Shown here: positions 34,229 through 43,098 of the stretch, one piece after another
Layout: each line of letters opens with the position of its first letter
Position numbering within the stretch: position 1 is the stretch's first letter
Source of the DNA: CADEEX01 sp964577955
GTDB taxonomy: Bacteria > Acidobacteriota > Vicinamibacteria > Vicinamibacterales > CAVVIG01
Direction of reading: 5' to 3'
Length of the DNA stretch: 64,000 nt
Assembly (NCBI GenBank): GCA_964577955.1
Contig: CAZOAZ010000020.1
Location: 1 to 64,000, forward strand
Program-made: the position numbers and the translations under genes
The notes under the pieces: model-generated
The model's database searches: none
What the model was told of the DNA's origin: nothing
Seen by the model: only the letters and a program-made list of their open reading frames with translations

Positions 34229-36904
34229 ATGAGCTTGATCGGCCACAGGCTCGGGGTCTACGACGTACAGTCGCTCCTGGGTGCCGGAGGCATGGGCGAG
34301 GTGTATCGCGCTCGTGACACCCGGCTCGGGCGCGACGTCGCGATCAAGGTCCTGCCGGCCACCGTCACGTCCGACCGCGATCGACTGGCGCGCTTCGAGC
34401 GCGAGGCGCGGCTCCTGGCGTCGCTGAACCACCCGAACCTCGCGACGGTCTACGGCCTCGAGAAACGCAGTGATCACGACGACTCGCCGTTCATTGTCAT
34501 GGAGTTGGTTGCGGGCGACACGCTCGCGGAACGGTTGACACGCTCGCTCGCCGTTGCCGACGCCATCCATTTCGCGCGACAGATCATCGACGGGCTCGAC
34601 GCCGCCCACGAACGCGGCATCGTGCACCGCGATTTGAAGCCGGCGAACATCAAGATCACGCCCGACGGACACCTGAAGATCCTGGACTTCGGGTTGGCGA
34701 AGGCCAACGAACCCACGGCCGAGTCCGACAGCGACGTGTCCAACTCGCCGACGATCACGGCTGTCGGCACGCGCGCCGGCATGATTCTCGGAACCGCCGC
34801 CTATATGAGTCCCGAGCAGGCGCGCGGGAAACCGGTCGACAAGCGCGCGGACATCTGGGCCTTCGGCTGTGTGCTGTTCGAGATGTTCACGGGGCGTGCG
34901 GCGTTCGGCGGCGAGACCGTGTCGGACATCATCGGCGCGATTCTCAACCACCAACCGGATTGGAAGGCGCTGCCCGCGGACGTCCCGCCGGCCGTGCGTC
35001 AGCTGCTCGGTCATTGTCTGGAGAAGGACGCCAGAAAAAGACTGCGCGACATCGGCGATGCCCGTCTCGCGCTCGACGCGCCGGACGCGACGGTGGTGCC
35101 GGCGAACGCTCGCGGACCACGCGCAGGCACGGTACTGCCGTGGTCGGTTGCCGCGGTGGTCGCGACGATGGCCGCGGCAGCGATCCTCTGGCCACGCGAC
35201 CGCGCGACGCCGGCCGTCGCATCGGCCGTGCCACGCCTCTCGCCGGCGATCAAAATCACCAACACGCCAGTGGCCGAATTCGGTCCGGCGATCTCACCTG
35301 ACGGGAAGTGGGTAGCCTACTACGCGCTGAACGGCGGACGCAGCGACCTGATGGTGAAGTTCCTGGACAGCGGGTCGACGCTGAACCTTACGGGCTCGCT
35401 CAACCTGGAGCTGCCGACACGCGCCGGCCAGGGCGGCGTGGCGATCTCGCCGGACGGATCGTCGATCGCGTTTGCCGCGCGGCAGGATCCGACGCAGCCG
35501 CAGTACGACACCTGGATCATCCCGGCGCCCGCGGGAGGATCGCCGGTCAAACGGCTGCCGACCATCGGCGGTGTGCAGTGGTCGCCGGACGGCAAGCAGC
35601 TCGCGTATACCCTGGCGGGATCAATCGGCGGCGATGGACTCGGCGTCGCGTCGTTTGACGGGACGAACGCGCGCGTGCTCGTGGCCCCTCAGGGCGGCCG
35701 GCATCTGCACTGGCCGGCGTGGTCGCGGGACGGGCAGTACGTCTACTTCACCTACACGTACAAAGCCTGGGACAACGAGCCCTCGGAGATTTATCGCGTC
35801 GCCGCCGCGGGCGGTCAGCCGGAACTCGTCGTCTCCAGCGTTCGCCGCGCGATTCACGCGGTGCCGCTGCCCTCTGGGGGACTCATCTTTTCGGGCAACC
35901 CGCGATCGCTGGACCTCGGACTCTGGTGGCAGCCGACACCGGGGAGCGAACCAGTCTCCTTGACCAACGGCGTCGGTGAGCACATCCAATCGCGCGTCTC
36001 GGTCGACGGCCGCCGCCTGGTCAGCACGCTGCTCGACCCGCGGCAGACCATCATGGCGATTCCCGCGACCGGCAAGGGTGAGCCGCGCGCGTTGACGGAT
36101 GGCTTTTCCGGCGATCTCTTTCCTTCGGCGGATCCGCGGAGCGGCAGGATTGCGTTCAGCTCGTCGCGATCGGCGCACCGCAATCTCTGGATCATGGATG
36201 CGGACGGCGCGCATCCGACGCCGCTGACGACGGATGAGGCGATCGACGAAAATCCCGTCTTCTCACCCGACGGCCAGCAGATCGCGTTCGTCTCCGATCG
36301 CGACGGCGAACGGGCGATCTGGGTGATCAGCGCACAAGGCGGTGTGCCCAGGCGCCTCGCGAAGGAGACCGTGCTCGACACGATGACATGGTCGCGCGAC
36401 GGGACCCGCATCATTTATTCCCGGCCGAACGGCGAGCGGCCGGGGCTCGCGAGCGTGCACGTGTCAGACGGGCGCGTCGAGGATCTGGGCCTGGCGGGGA
36501 CGGCGCCCGCGATGTCGCCGACCGACGACGTCCTGGCGTTCATGGACATCGTGCCGATCGTGCCGGCGACCGGGGGCGCGCGCCGCACTGTGCGGATCTA
36601 TCCCAAGTTCGTCGACAGCCGCGGGACCGTGCTCTTTCCGGACGTGCCGAAACAGGCGATGCCGAATCCGCTGACCGCCTGGGCGCCCGACGGCAAGCGG
36701 CTGGCGATCGTCTCAATTAACGCGTACGGTGCCGCTCAGATCTGGATTGTCGAGCCGGCGGCTCGCGAGCCGCTGCGAAAGATCTTCGACTTTCCGACCG
36801 GCACCCGTCCAAACGGTCTCACCTGGTCGAAAGACGGTCTGAATATCCTCGCTGCCAGCGAGTCAGACAACGGCGACATCATCATGTACGACGTGAACCG
36901 CTGA
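34229..36904 (+). CDS. Ser/Thr protein kinase with transmembrane segment and TolB-like propeller
   Basis: An 891-residue receptor-type kinase. Residues about 10-270 are the kinase domain with glycine loop GAGGMGEVYRA (near 17), VAIKVLP, catalytic HRDLKPAN (near 130), DFGLAK (near 152) and the MSPEQARG activation segment. A membrane helix lies near 300-321 (VLPWSVAAVVATMAAAAIL). The extracytoplasmic part is a series of WD40/TolB-like blades (repeated SPDGKW-type turns), common in acidobacterial kinases. ATG at 34229 is chosen; 34217 is an alternative. The signal and substrates are unknown. Confidence 0.92.
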   Translation: MSLIGHRLGVYDVQSLLGAGGMGEVYRARDTRLGRDVAIKVLPATVTSDRDRLARFEREARLLASLNHPNLATVYGLEKRSDHDDSPFIVMELVAGDTLAERLTRSLAVADAIHFARQIIDGLDAAHERGIVHRDLKPANIKITPDGHLKILDFGLAKANEPTAESDSDVSNSPTITAVGTRAGMILGTAAYMSPEQARGKPVDKRADIWAFGCVLFEMFTGRAAFGGETVSDIIGAILNHQPDWKALPADVPPAVRQLLGHCLEKDARKRLRDIGDARLALDAPDATVVPANARGPRAGTVLPWSVAAVVATMAAAAILWPRDRATPAVASAVPRLSPAIKITNTPVAEFGPAISPDGKWVAYYALNGGRSDLMVKFLDSGSTLNLTGSLNLELPTRAGQGGVAISPDGSSIAFAARQDPTQPQYDTWIIPAPAGGSPVKRLPTIGGVQWSPDGKQLAYTLAGSIGGDGLGVASFDGTNARVLVAPQGGRHLHWPAWSRDGQYVYFTYTYKAWDNEPSEIYRVAAAGGQPELVVSSVRRAIHAVPLPSGGLIFSGNPRSLDLGLWWQPTPGSEPVSLTNGVGEHIQSRVSVDGRRLVSTLLDPRQTIMAIPATGKGEPRALTDGFSGDLFPSADPRSGRIAFSSSRSAHRNLWIMDADGAHPTPLTTDEAIDENPVFSPDGQQIAFVSDRDGERAIWVISAQGGVPRRLAKETVLDTMTWSRDGTRIIYSRPNGERPGLASVHVSDGRVEDLGLAGTAPAMSPTDDVLAFMDIVPIVPATGGARRTVRIYPKFVDSRGTVLFPDVPKQAMPNPLTAWAPDGKRLAIVSINAYGAAQIWIVEPAAREPLRKIFDFPTGTRPNGLTWSKDGLNILAASESDNGDIIMYDVNR

Positions 36905-36935
36905 TTTCGTTGAAGCTGACACTATTGAACGAAAT
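36904..36935. terminator. Inverted repeat between kinase and PQQ dehydrogenase genes
   Basis: ATTTCGTT and AACGAAAT form a perfect 8-bp stem around a 16-nt loop and exactly fill the space between the two convergent genes. It is a reasonable bidirectional terminator, though it lacks a long T-run. Confidence 0.4.
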
Positions 36936-39128
36936 TCACGGTTGTCCGCGGCCGGCTGGTGCGGTCGCAGCCTGAAGCGCCAACGCCACGATCTCCACCG
37001 CATCGCCCACCCGCGCCGCCACGGCGATGTACTGACGCCCGCCCTTCACATACGTGACCGGAAATCCGGTCGTCGGACCCGGAAGCTGAATCTCCGCCAC
37101 GACGGCGCCCGTCTTCTTGTCCCAGGCGCGCAGCACCGGCGAGAAGCCACCCTCGCCGCCGAAGAGCAGCGTGCTGGTCACGAGAAGACCGGTCCCCCTC
37201 GTCGGCGCGCCGGTATTGGGAATCTCGACGCCCTGGAGCCGCGGGTTTCGCTTGACCGCGTCGGGTGTGTTGCCATGCGGCACCATCCACAGCCGCTCGC
37301 CCGTCTTCAGGTCGAGGGCGGTGATGCGTCCATACGGCGGCTTGAGGAGCGGAAGGTCGAACACTGATGTCGAAGGCCCGATATTTTGACCGCGCGCGTC
37401 GTGATAGAGGACGCCCTTCCCCGCTGTACCTTCCACGACGAGGGCACGATACAAACTGGTCGTGCTGCCGACGTAGAGGATGTCGTCGACCGGATCGAAG
37501 GCGCCACCTGGCCAGTTGACACCGCCGCCAGGTGACGGCGCCGTCAACGTACCTGCCGTTCCGTCGGCCGCATTCGACAGCGACGGCGGTGCATAGAGTC
37601 CGCCAAGCCGGAACTGACGGGCGACGCGAAGCGCCTCGGCCTTGATCTCGGGCGTGAAGTCGACGAGATCGTTTTCGGTCACACCCTGCAGTTCGACCGC
37701 CGGCGGCTTGGTCGGAAACGGCTGCGTCGGCGAGGTCCACTCCCCGGGCACGTCCGACTTCGGTACCGGCCGCTCCTCGATCGGCCACACCGGCCTGCCG
37801 TTCGTGCGATCCAACACAAAGACCATGCCCTGCTTGGTGAGCTGGACGATCGCCTTGATCGGACGTCCGGCCACGGTGATGTCGGCAAGGATCGGCGCGC
37901 ACGGCGGGTCGTAGTCCCAGATGTCGTGATGGGTCATCTGGAAATGCCAGACGCGCCGGCCGGTCTGCGCGTTGAGCGCAACGATCGAGTTGGCAAACAG
38001 GTTGTTGCCCGGGCGGTAGCCACCGTAGTAGTCGCTCGTCGCTCCTTCCACCGGAATGTAGAACATGCCCAGCTCGGGATCCGCGGTGGCAGGCGCCCAG
38101 AATCCCGCATTGCCGGAGTATCCGTTCGACGCCTCGCGCATGTCGGGGCGATCCTTCGCCCACCCGTTCAGGCCGCCTGGTACTTCCCAGACCCTGCGAT
38201 CCGCGGTGAGCCACGACTCCGTGCCCACTTCTCCCGCACGAGGAATGGTGTTGAAGCGCCACAGCATTTTCCCGGTCCGCGTGTCGTAGCCGACGACATC
38301 GCCCGGAATGTTCATCGGCCACTGTTCGTTGATCGACGCGCCGGGCAGATTCGGCGTGGAGCCGGTGTGCATCGAGATCGACGAGACCAGGACGTTGCCG
38401 ACGATCGCCGGCGGAGAGCTGTTGGCGACGCGGCCCTCTCGGGGCAATCCTGGCCGCTCGTTCCAGCGCAGGTTGTCGCCCATGTCGACAACGCCGTTCT
38501 TACCGAAGGATGGCACCTGCCGGCCGGTCTTCGCGTCGAGCGCGACGAGCATGAAGTTGTTCATCACGACGAAGATCCGTTCGTCGCCTGCGTTGTCCGT
38601 CCAGTACGTCAGGCCGCGGCCGGAGCTGCGCGCGAGCGGCTCGATGATGTCGAACCACTTCAGCAGATCACCAGTCGGGCGCCAGTGCCAGAGCAGTTGG
38701 CCGGTGGCCGCATCGAGCGCCACGACGTCGCGATTGATGCCGGCCGTCGTGTACATCACGCCACCGACAATCAGCGGACTGACCTGCATCGAGGTCGCCG
38801 GCCGCGGACCGAAATTCCGCGCCGACCAACGCCAGGCGACACGCAGGTCGCGGACGTTGCTGGCCGTGATCTGGTTCGCGGGCGAATAGCGCGTGGCGCC
38901 GAAATCACTTCCGAAGAATCGCCATTCGGCGTCGGCGGTGACGGCGCGCGGCGCGGACTGCCCCACCAGCGAGACGGCCCCGAACACCACTCCGAGCGCG
39001 ACAACCACCCACCTTCCACCTTCGTGCCAGGCGCTGCGGCGGACAGGTCGCAGCTTCGGCGCGACGGCGGGCAGGCACGCTGGAAGCACTCTCGCGCGAA
39101 AGACAGACATGCGGGACTCCGGAATCAT
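36936..39128 (-). CDS. PQQ-dependent dehydrogenase (quinoprotein glucose/alcohol dehydrogenase type)
   Basis: A 730-residue exported enzyme with a membrane-anchoring or signal segment near 37-58 (RWVVVALGVVFGAVSLV) and an eight-bladed beta-propeller made of PQQ repeats (for example DAATGQLLWHWRPTG, DTRTGKMLWRFN, NAQTGRRVWHFQMTHHDIWDYD). The HHDIWDYD motif is the one found in membrane-type glucose dehydrogenases. No c-type heme CxxCH motif is present, so electrons would pass to quinone or another carrier. Start options are 39128 and 39110. PQQ synthesis genes are not in the window. The substrate is not certain. Confidence 0.88.
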   Translation of the reverse strand: MIPESRMSVFRARVLPACLPAVAPKLRPVRRSAWHEGGRWVVVALGVVFGAVSLVGQSAPRAVTADAEWRFFGSDFGATRYSPANQITASNVRDLRVAWRWSARNFGPRPATSMQVSPLIVGGVMYTTAGINRDVVALDAATGQLLWHWRPTGDLLKWFDIIEPLARSSGRGLTYWTDNAGDERIFVVMNNFMLVALDAKTGRQVPSFGKNGVVDMGDNLRWNERPGLPREGRVANSSPPAIVGNVLVSSISMHTGSTPNLPGASINEQWPMNIPGDVVGYDTRTGKMLWRFNTIPRAGEVGTESWLTADRRVWEVPGGLNGWAKDRPDMREASNGYSGNAGFWAPATADPELGMFYIPVEGATSDYYGGYRPGNNLFANSIVALNAQTGRRVWHFQMTHHDIWDYDPPCAPILADITVAGRPIKAIVQLTKQGMVFVLDRTNGRPVWPIEERPVPKSDVPGEWTSPTQPFPTKPPAVELQGVTENDLVDFTPEIKAEALRVARQFRLGGLYAPPSLSNAADGTAGTLTAPSPGGGVNWPGGAFDPVDDILYVGSTTSLYRALVVEGTAGKGVLYHDARGQNIGPSTSVFDLPLLKPPYGRITALDLKTGERLWMVPHGNTPDAVKRNPRLQGVEIPNTGAPTRGTGLLVTSTLLFGGEGGFSPVLRAWDKKTGAVVAEIQLPGPTTGFPVTYVKGGRQYIAVAARVGDAVEIVALALQAATAPAGRGQP

Positions 39129-39211
39129 AGATGGCGCGTGAGGATGCCGGAGATTCTAGCCGATGTCCGCCGAGGGCTTCGCGATGCGATCGAGGGCCGA
39201 AAGCGGTGGCT

Positions 39212-41869
39212 TCAGCCGCGGCGCAGAATGCTCACCGGATCGATGCGGGTGGCCCGCCAGGAGGGGATCACGGCCGCGACAAGCCCGACGATCATCAGGA
39301 GGCCGATGACGGCAGCGGTCGTGACGCCGTCGGTCGGCGTCACGCCGAACAGCAGGTGCTCGAGCGAGCCGGCCAGCGCCCAGGCGATCATCAGGCCCGT
39401 GGCCACACCGATTGACATCAGGACGACTGCAGCTTTGGCCACCCAACCGACCACGCTCGACGCGCGGGCGCCGAGGGCGATCCTGATGCCGATCTCCCGT
39501 AATCGCTCGCGGACCCGCTGCGACAGGACGCCGTAGATGCCGAGCACGGCGAGAAACGTCGCCGTGCCCGCAAAGAGCAGCAGCGTCACCATCGCCTGCC
39601 GATCGCGCGCGTAGGTCGCGCCGACCAGATCCTCGAGCGCGTAGAGGCCGTGCGGCGGCTTCTGCGGGTCCAGTTCCTTCAAGACGCCGCGGACCGCGGG
39701 AATCAAGGCACGCGGGTCGATATTGCTTTTCAAGACGACGTTCATCGCCAGGTACGAGCGCTGTGCGTGCGGGAGATAGATCTCGGGCGCTGGCTCGCTG
39801 CGCGGGCCGCCGAACCGCATGTCGCCAACCACACCAACGATCTCGTACGGAAACGTGCCAGCGGTGCTGTAGTCCACGACCAGCTGCCGCCCGGTTGCGC
39901 GCGCGCCGGGCCAGAGACGGCGCGCGAGCGTTTCGTTGACCATGACGACCCGCGGCGACTGGGGCTGGTCGCGCTCGTCAATCGGCCGCCCGTCGGCAAT
40001 TCGCAGCCTGAGCGTCGCAAAATATCCAGGCGTGACCATCCGGACCGATGCCGGCACTCGGGCGTTCGGGTCGGTGGCGCCCTCGGGCCACACCGGCCGC
40101 TCGAACTCGGGGCCAAGCGGGCTCGTCGGCACGGTCGTCGCACCGCCGACCGCCGTCACGCCCGGCACGGCGGCCAGCCGCTCGAATACGCCTCGGTAAT
40201 ACGTGCGCGTGCGGTCGCCGTTGCTGTAGTTCTGGCTGTCGAGAAAGATCGGCGCGACCAGGACGCCGCGCGGATCGAATCCGGTATCGACGCTCTGCAG
40301 ACTGCGGAAGCTGCGTACGAGCAGGATCGAACCGGCCATCAGCACGACGGTCAACGCCACCTGGCTGACGACAATCGCGTCGCGCAGGACGTGACGCCGG
40401 CGACCGTCGGTCGCACGCCGCGAACCGTTGGCGAGCCCGGTGACCGGTACCGCACTCGTGCGGCGCCATGCCTGCGGCAGTCCCGAGAGGATCGCGGCCA
40501 GCGCGGTGACGACCGTGATGAACACAAGCGAGCGGTAGTCCAGGCTCACCTCGTCGAGGCGCGGCAGATCCGCCGTGACGGCTGGAAGAAGTTTCATTCC
40601 AAAAGTAGCGATCGCTGCGCCCAGGGCACCGCCGGCGACGGCAAGCAGCACCGACTCCAGGAGGAACTCACGCAAGAGGCGCCAGGACGAGGCGCCAAGC
40701 GCGCGGCGAACCGCGGTTTCGTCCGAGCGGTCGAGGCCGCGCAACAGCGACAGCAGCGCGACGTTCGAACACGCGACCACGAGGACAAGGCCAACCGCCG
40801 CAAGCAGCACCCAGAGCACCCGAGCCGTGTCGCCGACGGTCTCCGTGTCGAGCGGCGACAGTTGGACACTCCACCCTCGATTGGTCGCGGGATACTCGAC
40901 GCCCAGCTCCGCGGCCACGCCCTTCAACTGCTGTTCGGCCTGCTCAATAGAGACGGCGGGCTTCAGCCGGGCGACCGCACCCAGGTAGTGCTGGTCGCGC
41001 GGTCGAGCCTTGGAGAGGTCCCACGGGATCCAGACCTCGACCTCACGATCAGGCATCGCGAACCCCGCCGGCATGACGCCGACGATTCTGAACGGTCGCC
41101 GCTCGAGCGTCACCGAGCGGCCGAGGATGGAACGGTCGCCGCCGAACCGCTGCTGCCAGAGTCGGTGCGAGAGAATCGCGACCGGATCGGGGCCAATCGG
41201 GGCCGCCGCACTGTTGAACTCGGCGCGCCGCACTTCATCGTCGGTGAAAGCGCGACCAACAAGCGGCGGAACGCCCACGACCGAAAAAAATGCCTGACTG
41301 ACCTGCGCGCTCAACAGGGTCTCCGACACCCCGTCAGCGGTCAGGGTGCGCCCCATCGTGTAGTAACCGCTGATCCCGTCGAACGCGTCCGCACGCTCCC
41401 GCCAGTCGTCGATATTGCCGCTCGCGACCCCGGTTCGATCGATACCGGCCTGGGTGTTGGTGTCGAAGATCCGAACTAGCCGATCCGGATTCGGATAAGG
41501 CAGCGGCGTCAGGAGAATCCCCGTGATCAGGGCAAACAGGATCGCGCTGGCGCCGATGCCAGTGCCCATCGTTGCCACCGAAACCAGCGTGACGCCTGGC
41601 GTGCGGCGGAGCACGCGGGCCGCGTAGGCGACCTCGCGCGCGCATTGCTCCAGCACGAAGCCGGTGCGGCCTTCGGCGACGAGCTCGCGCGCGCCACTGG
41701 TGCTTCCGAACTCGATGGACGTCTGGCGTCGCGCTTCCACCTCGCCCAGACCAGCCTGGACCTTGCGGGCCACCACCATCTCGACGTGAAAGGCGATCTC
41801 CTCGGCCGTCTCGCGATCGAGCGTGCGCGGCCGGGCGAGTTCCACCAGACGCCGCCAGATGCCGGCCAT
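39212..41869 (-). CDS. ABC transporter permease, ADOP type with N-terminal extension
   Basis: An 885-residue permease of the ADOP family with two MacB-core/FtsX units, as in the gene at 5225, plus the family's N-terminal cytoplasmic segment (ARPRTLDRETAEEIAFHVEM, about 12-60) that precedes the first helix (LVSVATMGTGIGASAILFAL). The second half ends in ATRIDPVSILRRG. It begins 4 nt after the stop of the PadR gene, so the two form an operon. The cognate ATPase must be elsewhere. Probably an export or stress-related system, the substrate being unknown. Confidence 0.92.
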   Translation of the reverse strand: MAGIWRRLVELARPRTLDRETAEEIAFHVEMVVARKVQAGLGEVEARRQTSIEFGSTSGARELVAEGRTGFVLEQCAREVAYAARVLRRTPGVTLVSVATMGTGIGASAILFALITGILLTPLPYPNPDRLVRIFDTNTQAGIDRTGVASGNIDDWRERADAFDGISGYYTMGRTLTADGVSETLLSAQVSQAFFSVVGVPPLVGRAFTDDEVRRAEFNSAAAPIGPDPVAILSHRLWQQRFGGDRSILGRSVTLERRPFRIVGVMPAGFAMPDREVEVWIPWDLSKARPRDQHYLGAVARLKPAVSIEQAEQQLKGVAAELGVEYPATNRGWSVQLSPLDTETVGDTARVLWVLLAAVGLVLVVACSNVALLSLLRGLDRSDETAVRRALGASSWRLLREFLLESVLLAVAGGALGAAIATFGMKLLPAVTADLPRLDEVSLDYRSLVFITVVTALAAILSGLPQAWRRTSAVPVTGLANGSRRATDGRRRHVLRDAIVVSQVALTVVLMAGSILLVRSFRSLQSVDTGFDPRGVLVAPIFLDSQNYSNGDRTRTYYRGVFERLAAVPGVTAVGGATTVPTSPLGPEFERPVWPEGATDPNARVPASVRMVTPGYFATLRLRIADGRPIDERDQPQSPRVVMVNETLARRLWPGARATGRQLVVDYSTAGTFPYEIVGVVGDMRFGGPRSEPAPEIYLPHAQRSYLAMNVVLKSNIDPRALIPAVRGVLKELDPQKPPHGLYALEDLVGATYARDRQAMVTLLLFAGTATFLAVLGIYGVLSQRVRERLREIGIRIALGARASSVVGWVAKAAVVLMSIGVATGLMIAWALAGSLEHLLFGVTPTDGVTTAAVIGLLMIVGLVAAVIPSWRATRIDPVSILRRG

Positions 41870-41873
41870 CGTG

Positions 41874-42191
41874 CTACTCCGTGTCCGCGTGGAGGACGCG
41901 CATCATCGCCTGCACGGTCCGTTCCCACGACGCTTGTCCCGCCGCGAGTCTTCGACGCCCGGCGGCGGTCAGCGCGTAGTAGCGGGCGCGGCGATTGTTG
42001 TCGGACACCGACCAGGACGCTTTGACCAGTCCGGCGCGCTCGAGTCGCTGCAGCGCCGGGTAGAGCGAGCCGAGCGTCAAGCGGAACACGCCGCCTGAGG
42101 TCTGCTCGATGCGCTGCCCGATGCCGTAGCCGTGGAGCGGCGCGAGTGCGAGGGTCTTGAGGACGAGCAGATCGAGTTTCTCGAGGGCCAC
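41874..42191 (-). CDS. PadR-family transcriptional regulator
   Basis: A 105-residue winged-helix repressor of the short PadR subgroup that usually controls the permease gene next to it. Visible parts are LDLLVLKTLALAPLHGYGIGQRI, SGGVFRLTLGSLYPALQRLE and the wing SWSVSDNNRRARYYALT. The start is GTG at 42191 with AGGAG five bases upstream. Both the ribosome binding site and the start lie against an inverted repeat that is a probable operator, suggesting self-repression. The effector molecule is unknown. Confidence 0.92.
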   Translation of the reverse strand: MALEKLDLLVLKTLALAPLHGYGIGQRIEQTSGGVFRLTLGSLYPALQRLERAGLVKASWSVSDNNRRARYYALTAAGRRRLAAGQASWERTVQAMMRVLHADTE

Positions 42192-42198
42192 CCACGCT

Positions 42199-42216
42199 CC
42201 TATCTAAATCGATAGG
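42199..42216 (-). promoter_or_regulatory. Probable PadR operator overlapping the ribosome binding site
   Basis: CCTATCTAAATCGATAGG: arms CCTATC and GATAGG are perfectly complementary with a 6-nt spacer, and the arm nearest the gene supplies the AGGAG of the ribosome binding site. The position and AT-rich symmetry are as expected for a PadR box controlling padR and the permease. Confidence 0.6.
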
Positions 42217-42300
42217 AATCTAGCCTAAGGCGTGATCCGATGTCCAGCGTTGTCAGCGCGAGTGAGCGGCCTGCAGCTCGAAACATGGACATACAGTCAC

Positions 42301-43083
42301 CTAGTCCGGCGATGGACGTTCGACATGGTCGACGACGACGTGGTCGGCGACGACCCGTTTCGATTCGAGACGAAGGCCCAGCTGTTCCTGAAGCACGGTA
42401 AAGATGGACGGCTTGTCGGAGTCCGTCACCCCCTCAGGGGCATAGTCGAGCGTGATGTCGAAGAGCCCCTGAAGTTCCGTATCGTTCCTCACCGGACGTC
42501 CAACGACTCGTTTGAGCGTCGACACGAACTGGTTCATGTCGGTACTTCTCGCACGCAGCCCGCCGGGGGTCGTGAGAATGCCCTGCATTGTGGCCATCGT
42601 CGACGCCTTGAGCGTCGTTCCGCCTTTCGCGGCGACGAGCGCGTAGCCCGACACCTCGCGGGACTCGCGATGCGCCGTCAGTTTGAAGCGGTCGGTGAGC
42701 AGCTGCCGCAGGTACGAGGACGCCGCAGGAAAATTGAGGACGGTGCCGGCTTCGGCCCGCGCGTTGATGTCGTATCGCTCTGTGAGCGCCCAGCCGGGCA
42801 GACCCGCAATCAGGTCGTCGTCGATGAGGTAGCCGAAGGTCACCAGAATTCGGAGCGGAACGTGGGTCGCCGAAAATCGGTCCGAGCCCCAGGGCGCCAT
42901 TCGAAACGGTCCATCGCCTGAAGACACTTTGACGGATGCCACTTCGAACGCCGTCGTCGGCGTGGCGGGTGTTTGCCCGCGTACGACGACCGGGCCCGTC
43001 GCCATCGCGACAAGAATCCCGCACCGGATCGATGCGCGACCCAACGAAAACGAGGTGCTGCTGGCCATGCCGGTCATAGACAA
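42301..43083 (-). CDS. TIGR03435 family exported protein
   Basis: A 260-residue member of the TIGR03435 soil-associated protein family, almost confined to Acidobacteriota and a few Verrucomicrobiota. It has a signal peptide, the FEVASVKVS start, RFSATHVPLRILVTFGY, the TDRFKLTAHRE block and the ending PSIFTVLQEQLGLRLESKRV with the domain's LEP-type close. The function of the family is unknown. It begins 15 nt after the stop of the molybdopterin oxidoreductase gene on the same strand, so co-transcription is likely. A second member lies at 47687. Confidence 0.88.
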   Translation of the reverse strand: MSMTGMASSTSFSLGRASIRCGILVAMATGPVVVRGQTPATPTTAFEVASVKVSSGDGPFRMAPWGSDRFSATHVPLRILVTFGYLIDDDLIAGLPGWALTERYDINARAEAGTVLNFPAASSYLRQLLTDRFKLTAHRESREVSGYALVAAKGGTTLKASTMATMQGILTTPGGLRARSTDMNQFVSTLKRVVGRPVRNDTELQGLFDITLDYAPEGVTDSDKPSIFTVLQEQLGLRLESKRVVADHVVVDHVERPSPD

Positions 43084-43098
43084 AGGAGCGTCGACAGG

